A stretch of 64,000 nucleotides of DNA from a bacterium CG_4_9_14_3_um_filter_65_15 (lineage in GTDB: Bacteria > Krumholzibacteriota > Krumholzibacteriia > LZORAL124-64-63): assembly GCA_002790835.1 (NCBI GenBank), contig PFVX01000083.1, positions 1-64,000 on the forward strand, read 5' to 3'. The notes under the pieces are model-generated. The model made no database searches. It was not told where the DNA came from and saw only the letters and a program-made list of their open reading frames with translations. Below are positions 1 through 9,781 of this stretch, one piece after another. The position numbers were made by a program, and so were the translations under genes. Position 1 is the first letter of the stretch, and each line of letters begins with the position of its first letter.

Positions 1-118
1 GGTGAAGATAACACATTACCTGGAGAATGTCTAGACAATTATGAGACGGTTAGTAAGGGATGCCGGCACACGTTAAAAGATGTGAACGAGCCATTCCCGC
101 CGGGCAACGGCCCCGCCC

Positions 119-2086
119 ATGGGTTATGATGGATCCATGATCATCTCGAATCGCAGGCTCGGTGCCGTCGTTTTCCTCCTGATCGCCGCCTTGGCCGGCC
201 TGGTGACCGTTCAGGCGGTCCTCTTGCGCCAGGCCTGGCAGCGGGAGGCCCAGACCTTTCAGCGCAACGTCCTGTCGGCCATGGCCCTGACCGTGCAGCA
301 GTTGGACGCGCTGGAGATCGCCGGCGACGCCACATACATCATCCGCGGGACCCTTGATGATTCGCTCCTCACCACGGTCGATTCGATCCGCTCCGTTGCC
401 GACATCGACACGATGATCGCCATCGGCAGCTTTCCCGACAGCATGATGGCGGCCTTTCTCCAGCGGAAGCCGGATGGGAGTGTGCGCCAAGTCGATCTGG
501 AGACCCGCAGCCTGACCGTCACCGTCGAACACGACCGCCGCCGCTTCATCCAGCATGTCGTTCGGGGCATCGTGGACACCGAGCGGCCACCCATCACCGC
601 ACGACTGGACGCCGTGCCGCTGGATTCCATCCTGATCGTCCAGCTGGGCGAAGCGGGCATCGACGCGCGGCCGGAAGTCGGCGTGATCGGCACGATCGAC
701 GACGTTCCGGTGCGCTTGCCCGCCGGCGCCGACACCACCGCCTTCGTCGCCTCGCCCTTGCGGACCCGGGTGTTCGACCTCGACCTCAAGCCGCCCTTCC
801 ACGATCTGGTCCTGGTGTTTCCCGGCGAACGCTCCTGGGTCCTGCGTCGCATGGCCCCGCTGCTGGGCCTGTCCCTGGTGTTCGTCATCGTGGTCATCGC
901 CGCCCTGGTCCAGACCGTGCGCACCCTCTTGGAGCAGCGGCGGTTCGCCGGGCAGGTCGTGGATTTCGTCAACAACATGACCCACGAGTTCAAGACCCCC
1001 CTGTCCACCCTCACCCTCGCCGCCGACGCCATCGCCCGCGAAGCCGGTCCCGATGACGCGTCGCTCAGGCGGCACGCGCGCATGATCCGCGAAGAGACCG
1101 TGCGCATGGGTCTGCAGGCCGAGCGAATCCTCCAGGTGGCCCGTCTGGAGCAAGGCGAGCTGGATTTCGCCCCGGCCTTGCTGGACGGAAACCTACTGGT
1201 CCGGTGTGCGGCCGAATCCTTCGCCCTGCGGGTGCAGCAGCGCGACGGCGAGCTGGCAACCCGGACCGAAGCGGAGCTTTCGGGCCTGCGGGGAGACGAG
1301 ATGCACCTGACCGGGGTCCTGGACAACCTGCTGGACAACGCCCTGAAGTACTCCCCGGCCAAGCCGGACATCACCATGGCGACCTTCAACCGGGACGGCA
1401 GCTTCATCGTCACCGTGGCCGACCGCGGACAGGGCGTGCCCCAAGCCGACCGCGAGCGGGTCTTCGATCCCTACTTCCGCTGTGCCACGGGTGACCGCCA
1501 CAACGTCAAGGGTTACGGGCTGGGGCTGAGCTTCGTGCGGCTGGTGGTGCGGGCCCACGGCGGCAACGTGGTGCTGGAGCCGAACCCCGGAGGCGGCTCC
1601 TGTGTGCGCGTGACCCTGCCCCTGATCTTCCTGACCGCCCGCTCCCTGGTGGATGACCGCGTCGAAGGCCTGCGGCTGGGGGCGGACGACTATGTGACAA
1701 AACCCTTCAGCCTCGAGGAACTGGTCCTGCGCATCGATGCGGTGTTGCGCCGCTGCGGACAAGGGCTGGAAACCGGGGAGACCGCAACGGCGATCCAGGT
1801 GGGAACCTTCATCTTCGACCCGGTGCAGCAGACCCTGGTCCGCAACGCGGCGGAAACCCGGCTCACCGCGCGCGAGTCCGAACTCCTGCACCTGCTGGCG
1901 GCCTCCGTCAACCGGACCGTCGCCCGCACGACCATCCTGCGCCGCATCTGGGGCGACGACGGTTACCACGCGGGCCGCAGCATGGACGTCTTCGTCTCCC
2001 GCCTGCGCAAGCATCTCGCTCCCGACCCTTCGGTCGAGATCCGCACCATCCACGGCAAGGGATTGAAGCTCATCGGCGGGCGGTGA
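119..2086 (+). CDS. Histidine kinase fused to a truncated OmpR-family response regulator
   Basis: Membrane sensor kinase joined in frame to the back half of a response regulator, 655 aa. Membrane span at about residues 13-33, an extracytoplasmic sensor to about 245, a second span at about 246-266, then a HisKA H-box (NNMTHEFKTP, His289) of the CorR/RprX type common in Bacteroidota, and an HATPase_c domain ending near residue 499 with the DRGQG and GYGLGL boxes. Directly after VTLPL the chain continues as IFLTAR...GADDYVTKPF, which is beta4-alpha5 of a receiver domain, then an OmpR winged helix to the end. The first ~75 receiver residues, including the acidic pair and the phospho-acceptor Asp, are absent. 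The likely origin is a deletion joining neighbouring kinase and regulator genes, though an assembly collapse is also possible. Met7 (base 137) is an alternative start; no clear ribosome site is visible. Confidence 0.85.
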   Translation: MGYDGSMIISNRRLGAVVFLLIAALAGLVTVQAVLLRQAWQREAQTFQRNVLSAMALTVQQLDALEIAGDATYIIRGTLDDSLLTTVDSIRSVADIDTMIAIGSFPDSMMAAFLQRKPDGSVRQVDLETRSLTVTVEHDRRRFIQHVVRGIVDTERPPITARLDAVPLDSILIVQLGEAGIDARPEVGVIGTIDDVPVRLPAGADTTAFVASPLRTRVFDLDLKPPFHDLVLVFPGERSWVLRRMAPLLGLSLVFVIVVIAALVQTVRTLLEQRRFAGQVVDFVNNMTHEFKTPLSTLTLAADAIAREAGPDDASLRRHARMIREETVRMGLQAERILQVARLEQGELDFAPALLDGNLLVRCAAESFALRVQQRDGELATRTEAELSGLRGDEMHLTGVLDNLLDNALKYSPAKPDITMATFNRDGSFIVTVADRGQGVPQADRERVFDPYFRCATGDRHNVKGYGLGLSFVRLVVRAHGGNVVLEPNPGGGSCVRVTLPLIFLTARSLVDDRVEGLRLGADDYVTKPFSLEELVLRIDAVLRRCGQGLETGETATAIQVGTFIFDPVQQTLVRNAAETRLTARESELLHLLAASVNRTVARTTILRRIWGDDGYHAGRSMDVFVSRLRKHLAPDPSVEIRTIHGKGLKLIGGR

Positions 2087-2090
2087 CTCC

Positions 2091-3362
2091 CTAGGTCTTC
2101 TGGGGTTTCTTCCGCGCCGCCGGGAACAGGACATTATTCAGGATCAAGCGGTAGCCGGGACTGGTCGGATAGAGGTCCAGGTCGGTGGGTGGATCCCCCA
2201 CTCGATGCTGGTAGTCTTCCGGGTCGTGCCCGCCCAGGAAGGTCCAGGTGCCGCGCCCCTTGCGACCGTGGATGTACTTGACCTCGTCGGGCCCGTCCAC
2301 CGCACCCAGCACGATGACCGAACGTTTGAGGAACTCGCGGTGGAAGCCCGTGGTCTGGCCCAGAAAGCCGTTGATCACGTTGACGTGGTTCTGGGTCAGC
2401 ATCGCCGGGACGGGATCGTACTTGGCCGCGAAGGAGAACAGGGTGAAGTAGTCGGCCAGCGCCCCGCGCAACCGGGCGTAGTCGCTGGTGTCGATGTTCG
2501 AGAACTCGTACTGCATGGGGTTGGTCACCAGCTTGAAGTTCTCAAAGGCGAAGGTGTTCTCGAATTCGACCTTGGCCCGGTAATCCGGGTCCAGGGGCGT
2601 ATTGTCGAATGGTGTGCCGACGATATCGGTAGTCAGCCAGGCCAGGGCGATGTCGATGGTGTCGGTGGCCGAGCACATGGCGAACAGGAATCCTCCGCCT
2701 TCGACGTAATCCCGAATGGTCGCGGCGACCGCGTGCTTCAGCTCCCAGACCGTCTTGAACCCGAGAGCCGAGGCGAGATCCTCGTTGAACTTCTTCTGCT
2801 CCAGATACCACGGCTCGAGTCCGAAGCTCGCGTAGAACTTCCCGTACTGGCCGGTGAAGTCCTCGTGGTGCAGATGGAGCCAGTCGTAGTCGTTCAGTTT
2901 GCCGCTCAGCACGTTCTGGTCGTAGACCACGTCGTACGGCACCTCGGCGTAGCTCAGCGCCAGGGTGACCGCGTCGTCCCAGGGCTGCTTGTTGGGCGGG
3001 CTGTAGACGGCGATGCGAGGCGGTTTCTCCAGCAGGACCTCGTCCATGTTCTCCTGGGCTACGACGGCGCGGATCCGCTGCCGCTCGGTATCGTCGATGG
3101 CTTCGAACAACACGCCCATCAAACGGGCATCCAGGCGCGCCCGCTGGTCGTCCTCCATCAGGAAGCTGCCCCCGCGGTAGTTCAGCAGCCAGGTCACGTT
3201 CTGGCCGACCTGCAGGCGGTGGAACGCCATGCCGTAGGCCTTCAGATGGTTGGTCTGATCCAGATCCATGGGCACCAGCAACCAGGACGCCGCACAGGCC
3301 TGGCTCCAGACCGCACCCAGCAGCAGAGCGGTCAGACTCACCGCCAGACGCATTTTTCTCAT
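2091..3362 (-). CDS. Secreted protein of the family often annotated 'asparagine synthetase B' (function unknown)
   Basis: 423 aa with a signal peptide (about residues 1-24, cleaved after a CAA-like alanine stretch). The mature start SWLLVPMDLDQTNHLKAYG and the following WLLNYRGGSF block match, from memory, a secreted family that Bacteroidota genomes label asparagine synthetase B. I see no ATP-pyrophosphatase or class-II glutamine amidotransferase motif, so that name is probably wrong. The middle (IAVYSPPNKQPWDDAV, then DYVEGGGFLFAMCSATD) looks like the class-I amidotransferase-like fold seen in ThuA/DUF4159 proteins. It is the last gene of the operon and its ATG overlaps the TPR gene's stop (ATGA), so it is translationally coupled. 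Role unknown; periplasmic or surface location inferred. Confidence 0.7.
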   Translation of the reverse strand: MRKMRLAVSLTALLLGAVWSQACAASWLLVPMDLDQTNHLKAYGMAFHRLQVGQNVTWLLNYRGGSFLMEDDQRARLDARLMGVLFEAIDDTERQRIRAVVAQENMDEVLLEKPPRIAVYSPPNKQPWDDAVTLALSYAEVPYDVVYDQNVLSGKLNDYDWLHLHHEDFTGQYGKFYASFGLEPWYLEQKKFNEDLASALGFKTVWELKHAVAATIRDYVEGGGFLFAMCSATDTIDIALAWLTTDIVGTPFDNTPLDPDYRAKVEFENTFAFENFKLVTNPMQYEFSNIDTSDYARLRGALADYFTLFSFAAKYDPVPAMLTQNHVNVINGFLGQTTGFHREFLKRSVIVLGAVDGPDEVKYIHGRKGRGTWTFLGGHDPEDYQHRVGDPPTDLDLYPTSPGYRLILNNVLFPAARKKPQKT

Positions 3363-5332
3363 GGCAATTCCTTCAGATTTTCCAGTTCCTCGCGGACGTC
3401 GGCCAGGAACAGGTCGTCGGGGTACTGGACCAGCAGTCGAGTCCAGATGTCGCGCGCCTCGTCCAGGCGTCCCTGGGCCTGCAGCAACTGGCCCGCAAGG
3501 TTCATGGCCCGCGCCGCGTAGCGACTGTCGGGATGTTCCGTGTAGAGGGTCCGCAGCACCCGTCGGGCCGCAACGACGGAATCGGCCTCGGCCAGCGCTC
3601 CGCCCAGTTCGAACAGACCCCGTTCCAGCATGTGTTGGGGCTCGTCGGAATCCACCCGGCGGGTGACCTCGTAGACGAAGGTGCGCAAGGCGGCCAGACG
3701 CTCGTTCGGGCGCTCAAACACCTGGGCCAGGACGCAGGGCGCGTACAGTTCCAGGATCTCCGGGCCGCCGCTGGGGTTGTCCAGCTCCTCGGCCACGGTC
3801 AGCCCCAGTTCCAGAGAGTCGTTGGCGTAGGGTGCGCCCGGGTTGTCCAGGGCCACCACGGCGAAGCGATCGCGGGCCGTCGGCCATGCCCCCTCGGCCA
3901 GGTCCAGGCGGGCGAGCTGGAAGTGGGCCGCTCCGGCCGCATCGCGATAGTCGGGGTCCCGGCCCAGCTGGGTCAGGACCGCCCGGCCGCGCGCGGTGTC
4001 GGCGGCGGCCAGGTAGCATTCGCCCAGCGACAGCCGCGTCAGCGCCACGCCCGCGGTGGGCAGATCGGGATCCAGCAGCAGGCGTTCCAGGCGGCGAGCC
4101 GCACGCTCGGGATCCTTCAGGGTGTCCTTGAGGTAGCGGGCCAAAGTGAGCTGGGCCGCGTACAGGTTGTCGCTGGCCGGGTTGACCTTGCGCACCTCTT
4201 CCACCAGGTCGTTGAACCGCTCCACCGCAGCCACCGGGTCGTCGCCCAGACGCCCCGTGACCAGGGCTTGCTGGCACACCTCGGCGAGACGATCGGCCGC
4301 GCGTTGCCGCAGCAGCCGCGGCATGACCGAAGACGTGGCCGTCTTTTCCATGACCTCCAGGAGGTAGCTCACCGTGGCGTCGTACTGGTCGTCGTGATCG
4401 AGCAGCTCCAGTTCGCGGACCAGGGTCCCGGCATTCTGCAGAATGGCGTTGCCGGCAGCCGCATCGGCGGTGAGGGCCAGTGCGTAGTCGGTCGCCTCCC
4501 GCGCCCGCCCCGACACCAGCAACATGTTGGCCACCAGGATTTTCTCCGCCGGGATGGAGCCGGGCCCGTCGGCAATGGAGCGCATGGCCTGGAGGAAATC
4601 CCCGTCGGTCTTCGGGTCGAAGTTCCCTTGCAGGAGGCGCCCCCTGACCAGGGACAGGTTGTAGGGCTGTTCGCGCAGGGCGGCGCTGATCTCCACGGCG
4701 GCGGCCGTCTTGCGGTCGAGAGCCAGCAGGGCCTGGGATTTCTGCAGGGCGGCATAGCGGGGCTCCTCCAACACCCCGCGCAAAGAATCGATCAGCCCCG
4801 CGGCCATCCGATAGCGCCGGGTCTGCAGGCACATGTCGATCCCCACGGTGCCGGCGCTGCGCAGTTCGGGGCTGGTCTTCATGAACCCGTCCAGGGCGAT
4901 GCGGGCCGAATCGGTCTGCGCCGTGACCAGCAGCGATCCGGCCAGGTAACGCCACAACGAGACTTCTGTCGGTTGGGTGTTCAGCCCCTCGCGGGCGATG
5001 CGGATGGCGCCCGCATGATCGCCCTGCAACTGGGCCAGACGGGCGCGTCGCGTCACCAGTGGGCCCTGCATGATGCTGTGCTGTTCCAGGTCGGTGATCA
5101 GGGCCTGGGCCTGGCTCACGCTCCCCAGGGAGAGTTTGCGATCCAGTTCCTGCAGCCGACGCTGAAGATCCATGGCCACGTGGGGATCGAACTTCATCAT
5201 GCCGGGACGCTCAGGCTCCGGCCGCGGCGTCTCCTGGGGACGAGGATCCTGGGAGCGGGAATCCTGGGCCTGCACGGACACGGCCATCAGCGCCGCCAGA
5301 CCGAGCGCAACAAATCCGCTTCGGCGCATCAT
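3359..5332 (-). CDS. Secreted TPR-repeat protein
   Basis: 657 aa. Signal peptide at about residues 1-22 (ends VQAQ), then a Pro/Arg/Glu-rich linker and a long alpha-helical solenoid with TPR-like repeats throughout, for example around GDHAGAIRIAREGLNTQP and near the C terminus at GRLDEARDIWTRLLVQYPDD. No catalytic motif is visible, so it is probably a periplasmic scaffold. It overlaps both neighbours by ATGA (the DUF4175 gene upstream and the AsnB-like gene downstream), which ties the three products together. TPR proteins commonly accompany DUF4175/DUF4159 genes, but no function is established. Confidence 0.75.
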   Translation of the reverse strand: MMRRSGFVALGLAALMAVSVQAQDSRSQDPRPQETPRPEPERPGMMKFDPHVAMDLQRRLQELDRKLSLGSVSQAQALITDLEQHSIMQGPLVTRRARLAQLQGDHAGAIRIAREGLNTQPTEVSLWRYLAGSLLVTAQTDSARIALDGFMKTSPELRSAGTVGIDMCLQTRRYRMAAGLIDSLRGVLEEPRYAALQKSQALLALDRKTAAAVEISAALREQPYNLSLVRGRLLQGNFDPKTDGDFLQAMRSIADGPGSIPAEKILVANMLLVSGRAREATDYALALTADAAAGNAILQNAGTLVRELELLDHDDQYDATVSYLLEVMEKTATSSVMPRLLRQRAADRLAEVCQQALVTGRLGDDPVAAVERFNDLVEEVRKVNPASDNLYAAQLTLARYLKDTLKDPERAARRLERLLLDPDLPTAGVALTRLSLGECYLAAADTARGRAVLTQLGRDPDYRDAAGAAHFQLARLDLAEGAWPTARDRFAVVALDNPGAPYANDSLELGLTVAEELDNPSGGPEILELYAPCVLAQVFERPNERLAALRTFVYEVTRRVDSDEPQHMLERGLFELGGALAEADSVVAARRVLRTLYTEHPDSRYAARAMNLAGQLLQAQGRLDEARDIWTRLLVQYPDDLFLADVREELENLKELP

Positions 5333-8300
5333 GGGGTGTCCCCCGGTAGCGGCAACGTCTCGAGTCTCTGCAGGGAATCCAGCGCGCTGAAGTAGCGGCG
5401 CACCAGGCTCTGGTAGTCCGGCGGCGCGGCGTCGAGGGACTGGTAGCGCAGGCGGAACCGTTCCCGCCGAGCGTCCTCGGCCAGCGTGCCGTTTTGCTGA
5501 TCGCCGTATACCCGCTCCGCGGTCCGGCTCTCCCTGCGCATGCTGAAATCCCTCTGCCGAACGCTGTTGCGGGCGTCGAGCATCCGGCTGAGGATCCGTT
5601 CCTGGCGCTGCAGGGTCTCGTCGCTGACGCCCCCCTGCTCGATGTCGTCGGTGATGGCCTGCAGATCCTCGCCCATCTGGTCGAGGTTTCCCAGCAGACG
5701 GCCGCTTTCGGGCCGCACCCGTTCCTGTTCGGCCAGTTCCTGCATCCGGCCGGCGAGTTGGCCCTGCTGCTCGCCCAGGCGCTTCATCTGCGCGCGCGCT
5801 TCCTGGCTCATGCCCCGGTCGGCCAGCATCTTGCGCAACTGCGCCGTCAGCTCGTTCGTGCCGGCCTGTTCCTTGATCATCTGCATGAGCTGCTCGGCCA
5901 GGGACGACGAGGTTTCCCCGCCCTGGCTGCTACTGCTGCTGCTCATCTGGGCCTGGGTCAGCAGACCGATGACGATGTTGTTGGTCTGCGCAAGGGCATC
6001 GCGGCTTTGCCGCTGGGCCGAACTGCCTTGCCCTTCCTCGATGGCGTTGACGGCGTAACCCATGGTCTCGATGAGACCGTCCAGCTTCTTCAGCAACTCG
6101 AGGGTCTGCATGGGCGCTTCGGTGGAAAGCTTGGCAAGCTTCTCGCGGACCTTGGTGGCCGCCTGCTGCATCCGGTGCTGTTTGCGGGTCACTTCGCGGG
6201 TCCTCACATCGCGTAACCGTGAAGGCACCTGCTGGGCGATTTCCTCCTGGCGCATCGACAGATCCAGCAAATCGGCGGCGATTCCGTGCAGGGACTTGAT
6301 CTCGTTGTTCTTCATGGCCATCTGCATGGCCTCATGGGACTCGAGCAAAACGTGGTACAAGGAGCTCAGGTCCCGCAGGGCCTGCTCCTGCATCTCGGCC
6401 GCCTGTTCGGGGTCGAGCTGCTGGAGCTGCTGGCCGGCCTGTTGCATCTTCTGCTTGGCCTCCTGCTTCTTCAATTGCTCCAGCATTTCTTCCAGCGACT
6501 GCTGAAGCTGCTGCGCGGATTTCTCCCCGGACTGCTGACCGTTCTGCTCCTGGGCGCGCTTCTCCGCTTCCTTGCGGGCGGCTTCAAGGCGCTCCTGCAA
6601 CTCGTCCAGCTGGGTTGCCAATATCTCCTGCTGCGCTGCCAGATCGTCGGCATCCTCCTGGGCTCCCTGGTCCTCGGGCGATTTCTGCCCCTGCTGGACA
6701 TCCTGGTCTTCCTGCTGCTCACCCTCGCCGGTTTTCTCGCCCTGCTGTTGCCGCTCTCCCAGGTCCGTCTCGTCTGATGCTTCGCGACTAGCGGATTCCT
6801 TGGTCTCGGAATCCCCCTCCGGGTCCTGACCTTCCTTTCGGTCGGACTGACCCGCTTGGTCTTTGCGCTCCTCGGCGAGGGCCCGACTTTGCTCGGCCAG
6901 TTCCTGCTGCTGCTGCATGATCTTTTCCAGCATAGCGGTCAGGCCTTCCAGCTCCTGCTGCTGGTCCATCTTCTCCATCATGGCCAGGGCCATGTCCATG
7001 CGGCGGGCCAGGTCATTCTGGTTCCGGGCCACTTCCTGCAGGGTCCGCGCGACATCCTGCGGCGAGACCTCGCCCCGTGGCCGATCCAGTTTCTTCAGCA
7101 GGCTGTCCAGGTAGGGGCTGTCCTGCTGCTCCATGAGCTGGGAAACCTGCTCGGCCATTTCCAGCTGGCGTTCGCTGGTCATCTGGTTGGCCGCCAACCG
7201 GTCCAGTTCCTGCTGCAGTCGTTGGCTCATCTCCTGCAACTTGTCCTGGAGCTCGTTGCGGCGGGCGATGGCGTCTTCCATCTCCTGCCGGCGGGACCAA
7301 TCCGGAGTGGGATTCTTCATGAGTTCCCGGGTCAGACGGTCCAGATCCTGCCCCAGTTTGCGGGTGCGGCGGCGGGCGTCCTCAAGTTCGGCGGTACGGG
7401 ATTCGCGCGCCTGGGTCTGATCCGCGAGAACTTCCCCGGCCGAAGGCAACACCAAGGTCAAGATCGTCGACCAGGTGCTCTGCCCCGCGCCCGGTCGCCG
7501 ATTGTCCCGGGCCACCGCCACGAGTTCCAAGCCCTCGCCCGCACCCAGCGTAAGGCCGGCCAGATCCAACGCCAGTTCCTGCCGGGCCTGCAACGGCCTC
7601 GCGGTCCCGTCACTTTGGACCACGCGCACCGACCAGGGTCCGAGCTCCGACACCAGGTTGGACGTGGAATCGGCCCCCAGAGGCCAGACGGAGCCGCCTT
7701 GCCAGCCCGCTTCGGGATTGGCCGGGGATCCGGAGCCCAGAGGCCGGAGCATCAGGCTCACATCGGCCAGCCCGAAATCGTCCACCGCTTCGGCCACCAG
7801 GGAGATTTGCCCGCCCAGGGGCAGGATGCCGTCGTCATCCGGCCGGTCCAGGCGGATGGCCGGTTTCTCGTCGGGCAAGGGCAGGACGCGATAGGTCAGG
7901 GGGTCCCGGTTGAACAGCCCGTACTCGTTCTCCAGCACCACGTGGAAGGTGGTCTCGGTCTCCACCGTGAAGCCGCCACGGACCGTCGTCGCATCGGCCG
8001 TCATGGCCAGGGAATCCCCGCCGTCGGTCACGATCAACGCCCGGCGCAAAGGCTGGCTGCTGGTTCCCGTCAGGACCAGCCGGCCGCCCTGCGGCACCTC
8101 GCTGACAGCGGGCAGGATCTCGAGATTTCGCTCGGGCGCATGGGTGTAGTCGGGGGGGAGCACTCGGCCCGCAACGGCGGTCAGCAGCGGATGACGGAGC
8201 ACCTGCACCTGTTGCGCCGCCGACACTCTCGTCCCGCTGCGATACCGCCACTGGAAATCCTCGCGGACATCCTCGAGGCGGGCTTCCAGGGCTCGAAACG

Positions 8301-9057
8301 GCGCCCGCAGGGTCAATTCGTATCCCGGAGGCGGGACTTCCAGGGCCGCAATGTCGCGCCAGCCGCCGGTTCCGGTCCGCACCTGGCAGACGGCAGCCTC
8401 CCGGTCGTCGCCGAAATCCCTGGCTCCCAGCACCACCGTCTCGCCTTCCACAACCGGATCCTCGATGCCGATCGCATAGATGCCGCCCGTCGGCGGGGTG
8501 AGCTCTCCGGCGCTCGGATGCAGGAGCCGTCCCAGGCCCAGCACGATCTGTTCGGGACCGCTCAGCAGCAGCCCCAGGACGACCAACGACCCGATTGTCC
8601 AGCCGACAACCACCCGGGTACCGTGGCCCAGGGGGACCAGATCCCGAACCGATATCCCGGCCACGATCCGCTCCGCCTTGTCCACGACCCGCCGCCGAAA
8701 CTCCCTTCCTACCGGGTCGTCACCCGAGGTGTCGGGCTCGGCCGCCGCCGCCACCAGGTTCCGGCACGGCGCCACCTTCTCGATGATCTGGGCCAACCGG
8801 CGCGGCGAGGACAGTCTGCGCCAGGGGATCAGCACCTGGTCCCACAGCAGCATCAGCACCAGGGCCGCGAGGGTGAGGCCCAGGCCACCCAGCAACACCG
8901 GACCCGGGGTCCGGGAACCGCCGGCAGCCCAAATCGCAGCCGCCGCCGCAGGCAAAGCCACCGCGCCGGCGCGCAGGAACCCCCGCAGCAACAGGCGGAG
9001 GCGGGCGGTTTCCCACAGCCTCTTGAGCCTCGCTGCAAACTGGCGTTCCCGGTTCAT
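5329..9057 (-). CDS. DUF4175 family membrane protein with long coiled coil
   Basis: 1242 aa. N-terminal hydrophobic spans at about residues 28-45 and 52-72, and a third at about 150-167, are followed by an Ig-like extracytoplasmic region (about 190-520). A very long Gln/Glu/Lys-rich helical region (about 530-1130) is predicted to be coiled coil, with runs such as QQQQELAEQ and EQLKKQEAKQKMQQAG. The layout fits DUF4175, an uncharacterised envelope family. It starts 10 bases after the DUF4159 gene and overlaps the TPR gene by ATGA. The C-terminal ~80 residues are Arg-rich and less repetitive. A structural or tethering role is inferred from the coiled coil only. Confidence 0.75.
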   Translation of the reverse strand: MNRERQFAARLKRLWETARLRLLLRGFLRAGAVALPAAAAAIWAAGGSRTPGPVLLGGLGLTLAALVLMLLWDQVLIPWRRLSSPRRLAQIIEKVAPCRNLVAAAAEPDTSGDDPVGREFRRRVVDKAERIVAGISVRDLVPLGHGTRVVVGWTIGSLVVLGLLLSGPEQIVLGLGRLLHPSAGELTPPTGGIYAIGIEDPVVEGETVVLGARDFGDDREAAVCQVRTGTGGWRDIAALEVPPPGYELTLRAPFRALEARLEDVREDFQWRYRSGTRVSAAQQVQVLRHPLLTAVAGRVLPPDYTHAPERNLEILPAVSEVPQGGRLVLTGTSSQPLRRALIVTDGGDSLAMTADATTVRGGFTVETETTFHVVLENEYGLFNRDPLTYRVLPLPDEKPAIRLDRPDDDGILPLGGQISLVAEAVDDFGLADVSLMLRPLGSGSPANPEAGWQGGSVWPLGADSTSNLVSELGPWSVRVVQSDGTARPLQARQELALDLAGLTLGAGEGLELVAVARDNRRPGAGQSTWSTILTLVLPSAGEVLADQTQARESRTAELEDARRRTRKLGQDLDRLTRELMKNPTPDWSRRQEMEDAIARRNELQDKLQEMSQRLQQELDRLAANQMTSERQLEMAEQVSQLMEQQDSPYLDSLLKKLDRPRGEVSPQDVARTLQEVARNQNDLARRMDMALAMMEKMDQQQELEGLTAMLEKIMQQQQELAEQSRALAEERKDQAGQSDRKEGQDPEGDSETKESASREASDETDLGERQQQGEKTGEGEQQEDQDVQQGQKSPEDQGAQEDADDLAAQQEILATQLDELQERLEAARKEAEKRAQEQNGQQSGEKSAQQLQQSLEEMLEQLKKQEAKQKMQQAGQQLQQLDPEQAAEMQEQALRDLSSLYHVLLESHEAMQMAMKNNEIKSLHGIAADLLDLSMRQEEIAQQVPSRLRDVRTREVTRKQHRMQQAATKVREKLAKLSTEAPMQTLELLKKLDGLIETMGYAVNAIEEGQGSSAQRQSRDALAQTNNIVIGLLTQAQMSSSSSSQGGETSSSLAEQLMQMIKEQAGTNELTAQLRKMLADRGMSQEARAQMKRLGEQQGQLAGRMQELAEQERVRPESGRLLGNLDQMGEDLQAITDDIEQGGVSDETLQRQERILSRMLDARNSVRQRDFSMRRESRTAERVYGDQQNGTLAEDARRERFRLRYQSLDAAPPDYQSLVRRYFSALDSLQRLETLPLPGDTP

Positions 9058-9067
9058 GCTTCTCCAA

Positions 9068-9781
9068 TCACGGGTGGGTCAGGGCATACATCATGACGTT
9101 GACGGCCATGCGTGCGGCAGCCTCCCGCACGGGCGCGGGATCGCCGTGGACGTCGGGGTCCTCCAGGCCGTCGCCGATGTCCGAGGAATAGGAATAGAAC
9201 AGCACCAACCGGCCGCGGCGTACTACGCCGAAACCCTGGGCCGGTTCCCCATCGTGCCGATGGATCTTGGGCAGACCCGGCAGATCGTAGTAGGCGTGGT
9301 AGATGGGGTGTCCCGCCGGCAGGGGCACGAGCTGCTCATCGGGAAAAACCTGCGCCACCATCGCCCGGAAAGACGCGTCCATGCCGTAGTTGTCGTCGGC
9401 GTAGAGGAATCCGCCGGCATCGAGATAACCGCGCAGCTGGACGGCTTCCTCATCGCTCAGGGCCACCCGGCCATGGCCGGACATGTAGAGCAGCGGGTAG
9501 CGGTAGAGATCCTCGCTGTCCAGGGTCACCACATGGTCCCGCTCCTCCGTGGACACACCCACCCGTGTGCGCATGAGTTCGAGCCAGTTGGGCAGGCTGC
9601 TGGGATCGCAGTACCAGTCCCCTCCCCCGTCGTAGTGCAGGCGGGCGATGCCCAGCAATCCCTCCTGATCCGCAGCCGCCGCGGCAACCGGGTTGTGGCT
9701 TCCCCCCAGCACCAACCACAGGGCGGCCGAAGCCATCCAGCGTCGCTGTCCCCTTCTTCCCGCTGTTCCGCTGTGGTTCAT
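9068..9781 (-). CDS. DUF4159 domain protein, secreted
   Basis: 237 aa from an ATG whose A overlaps the kinase stop codon (ATGA). The open frame extends further upstream inside the kinase gene, but that part is Arg/Gly-rich shadow sequence. Signal-like segment at about residues 15-34 (WMASAALWLVLGG...AAAA). The body shows the DUF4159 pattern: a GGGDWY start, the YPLLYMSGHG block, LRGYLDAGGFLYADDNYGMD, and a C-terminal VLFYSYSSDIGDG. The family has an amidotransferase-like fold of unknown function and is often found with MoxR, DUF58, BatA and DUF4175 genes. Here those partners are split: DUF4175 follows directly, while MoxR/DUF58/BatA sit near 57-61 kb. Confidence 0.8.
   Translation of the reverse strand: MNHSGTAGRRGQRRWMASAALWLVLGGSHNPVAAAAADQEGLLGIARLHYDGGGDWYCDPSSLPNWLELMRTRVGVSTEERDHVVTLDSEDLYRYPLLYMSGHGRVALSDEEAVQLRGYLDAGGFLYADDNYGMDASFRAMVAQVFPDEQLVPLPAGHPIYHAYYDLPGLPKIHRHDGEPAQGFGVVRRGRLVLFYSYSSDIGDGLEDPDVHGDPAPVREAAARMAVNVMMYALTHP

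Noticed and set aside
1-118. Search for a gene end or promoter at the left edge
   Set aside because: No motif-bearing frame, clear promoter or ribosome site is visible in these 118 bases.
6856-9096. Long open frame on the plus strand opposite the DUF4175 gene
   Set aside because: The translation is Gln/His/Pro-rich low-complexity sequence with no motif. It mirrors the codon pattern of the GC-rich minus-strand gene, which has clear domains.
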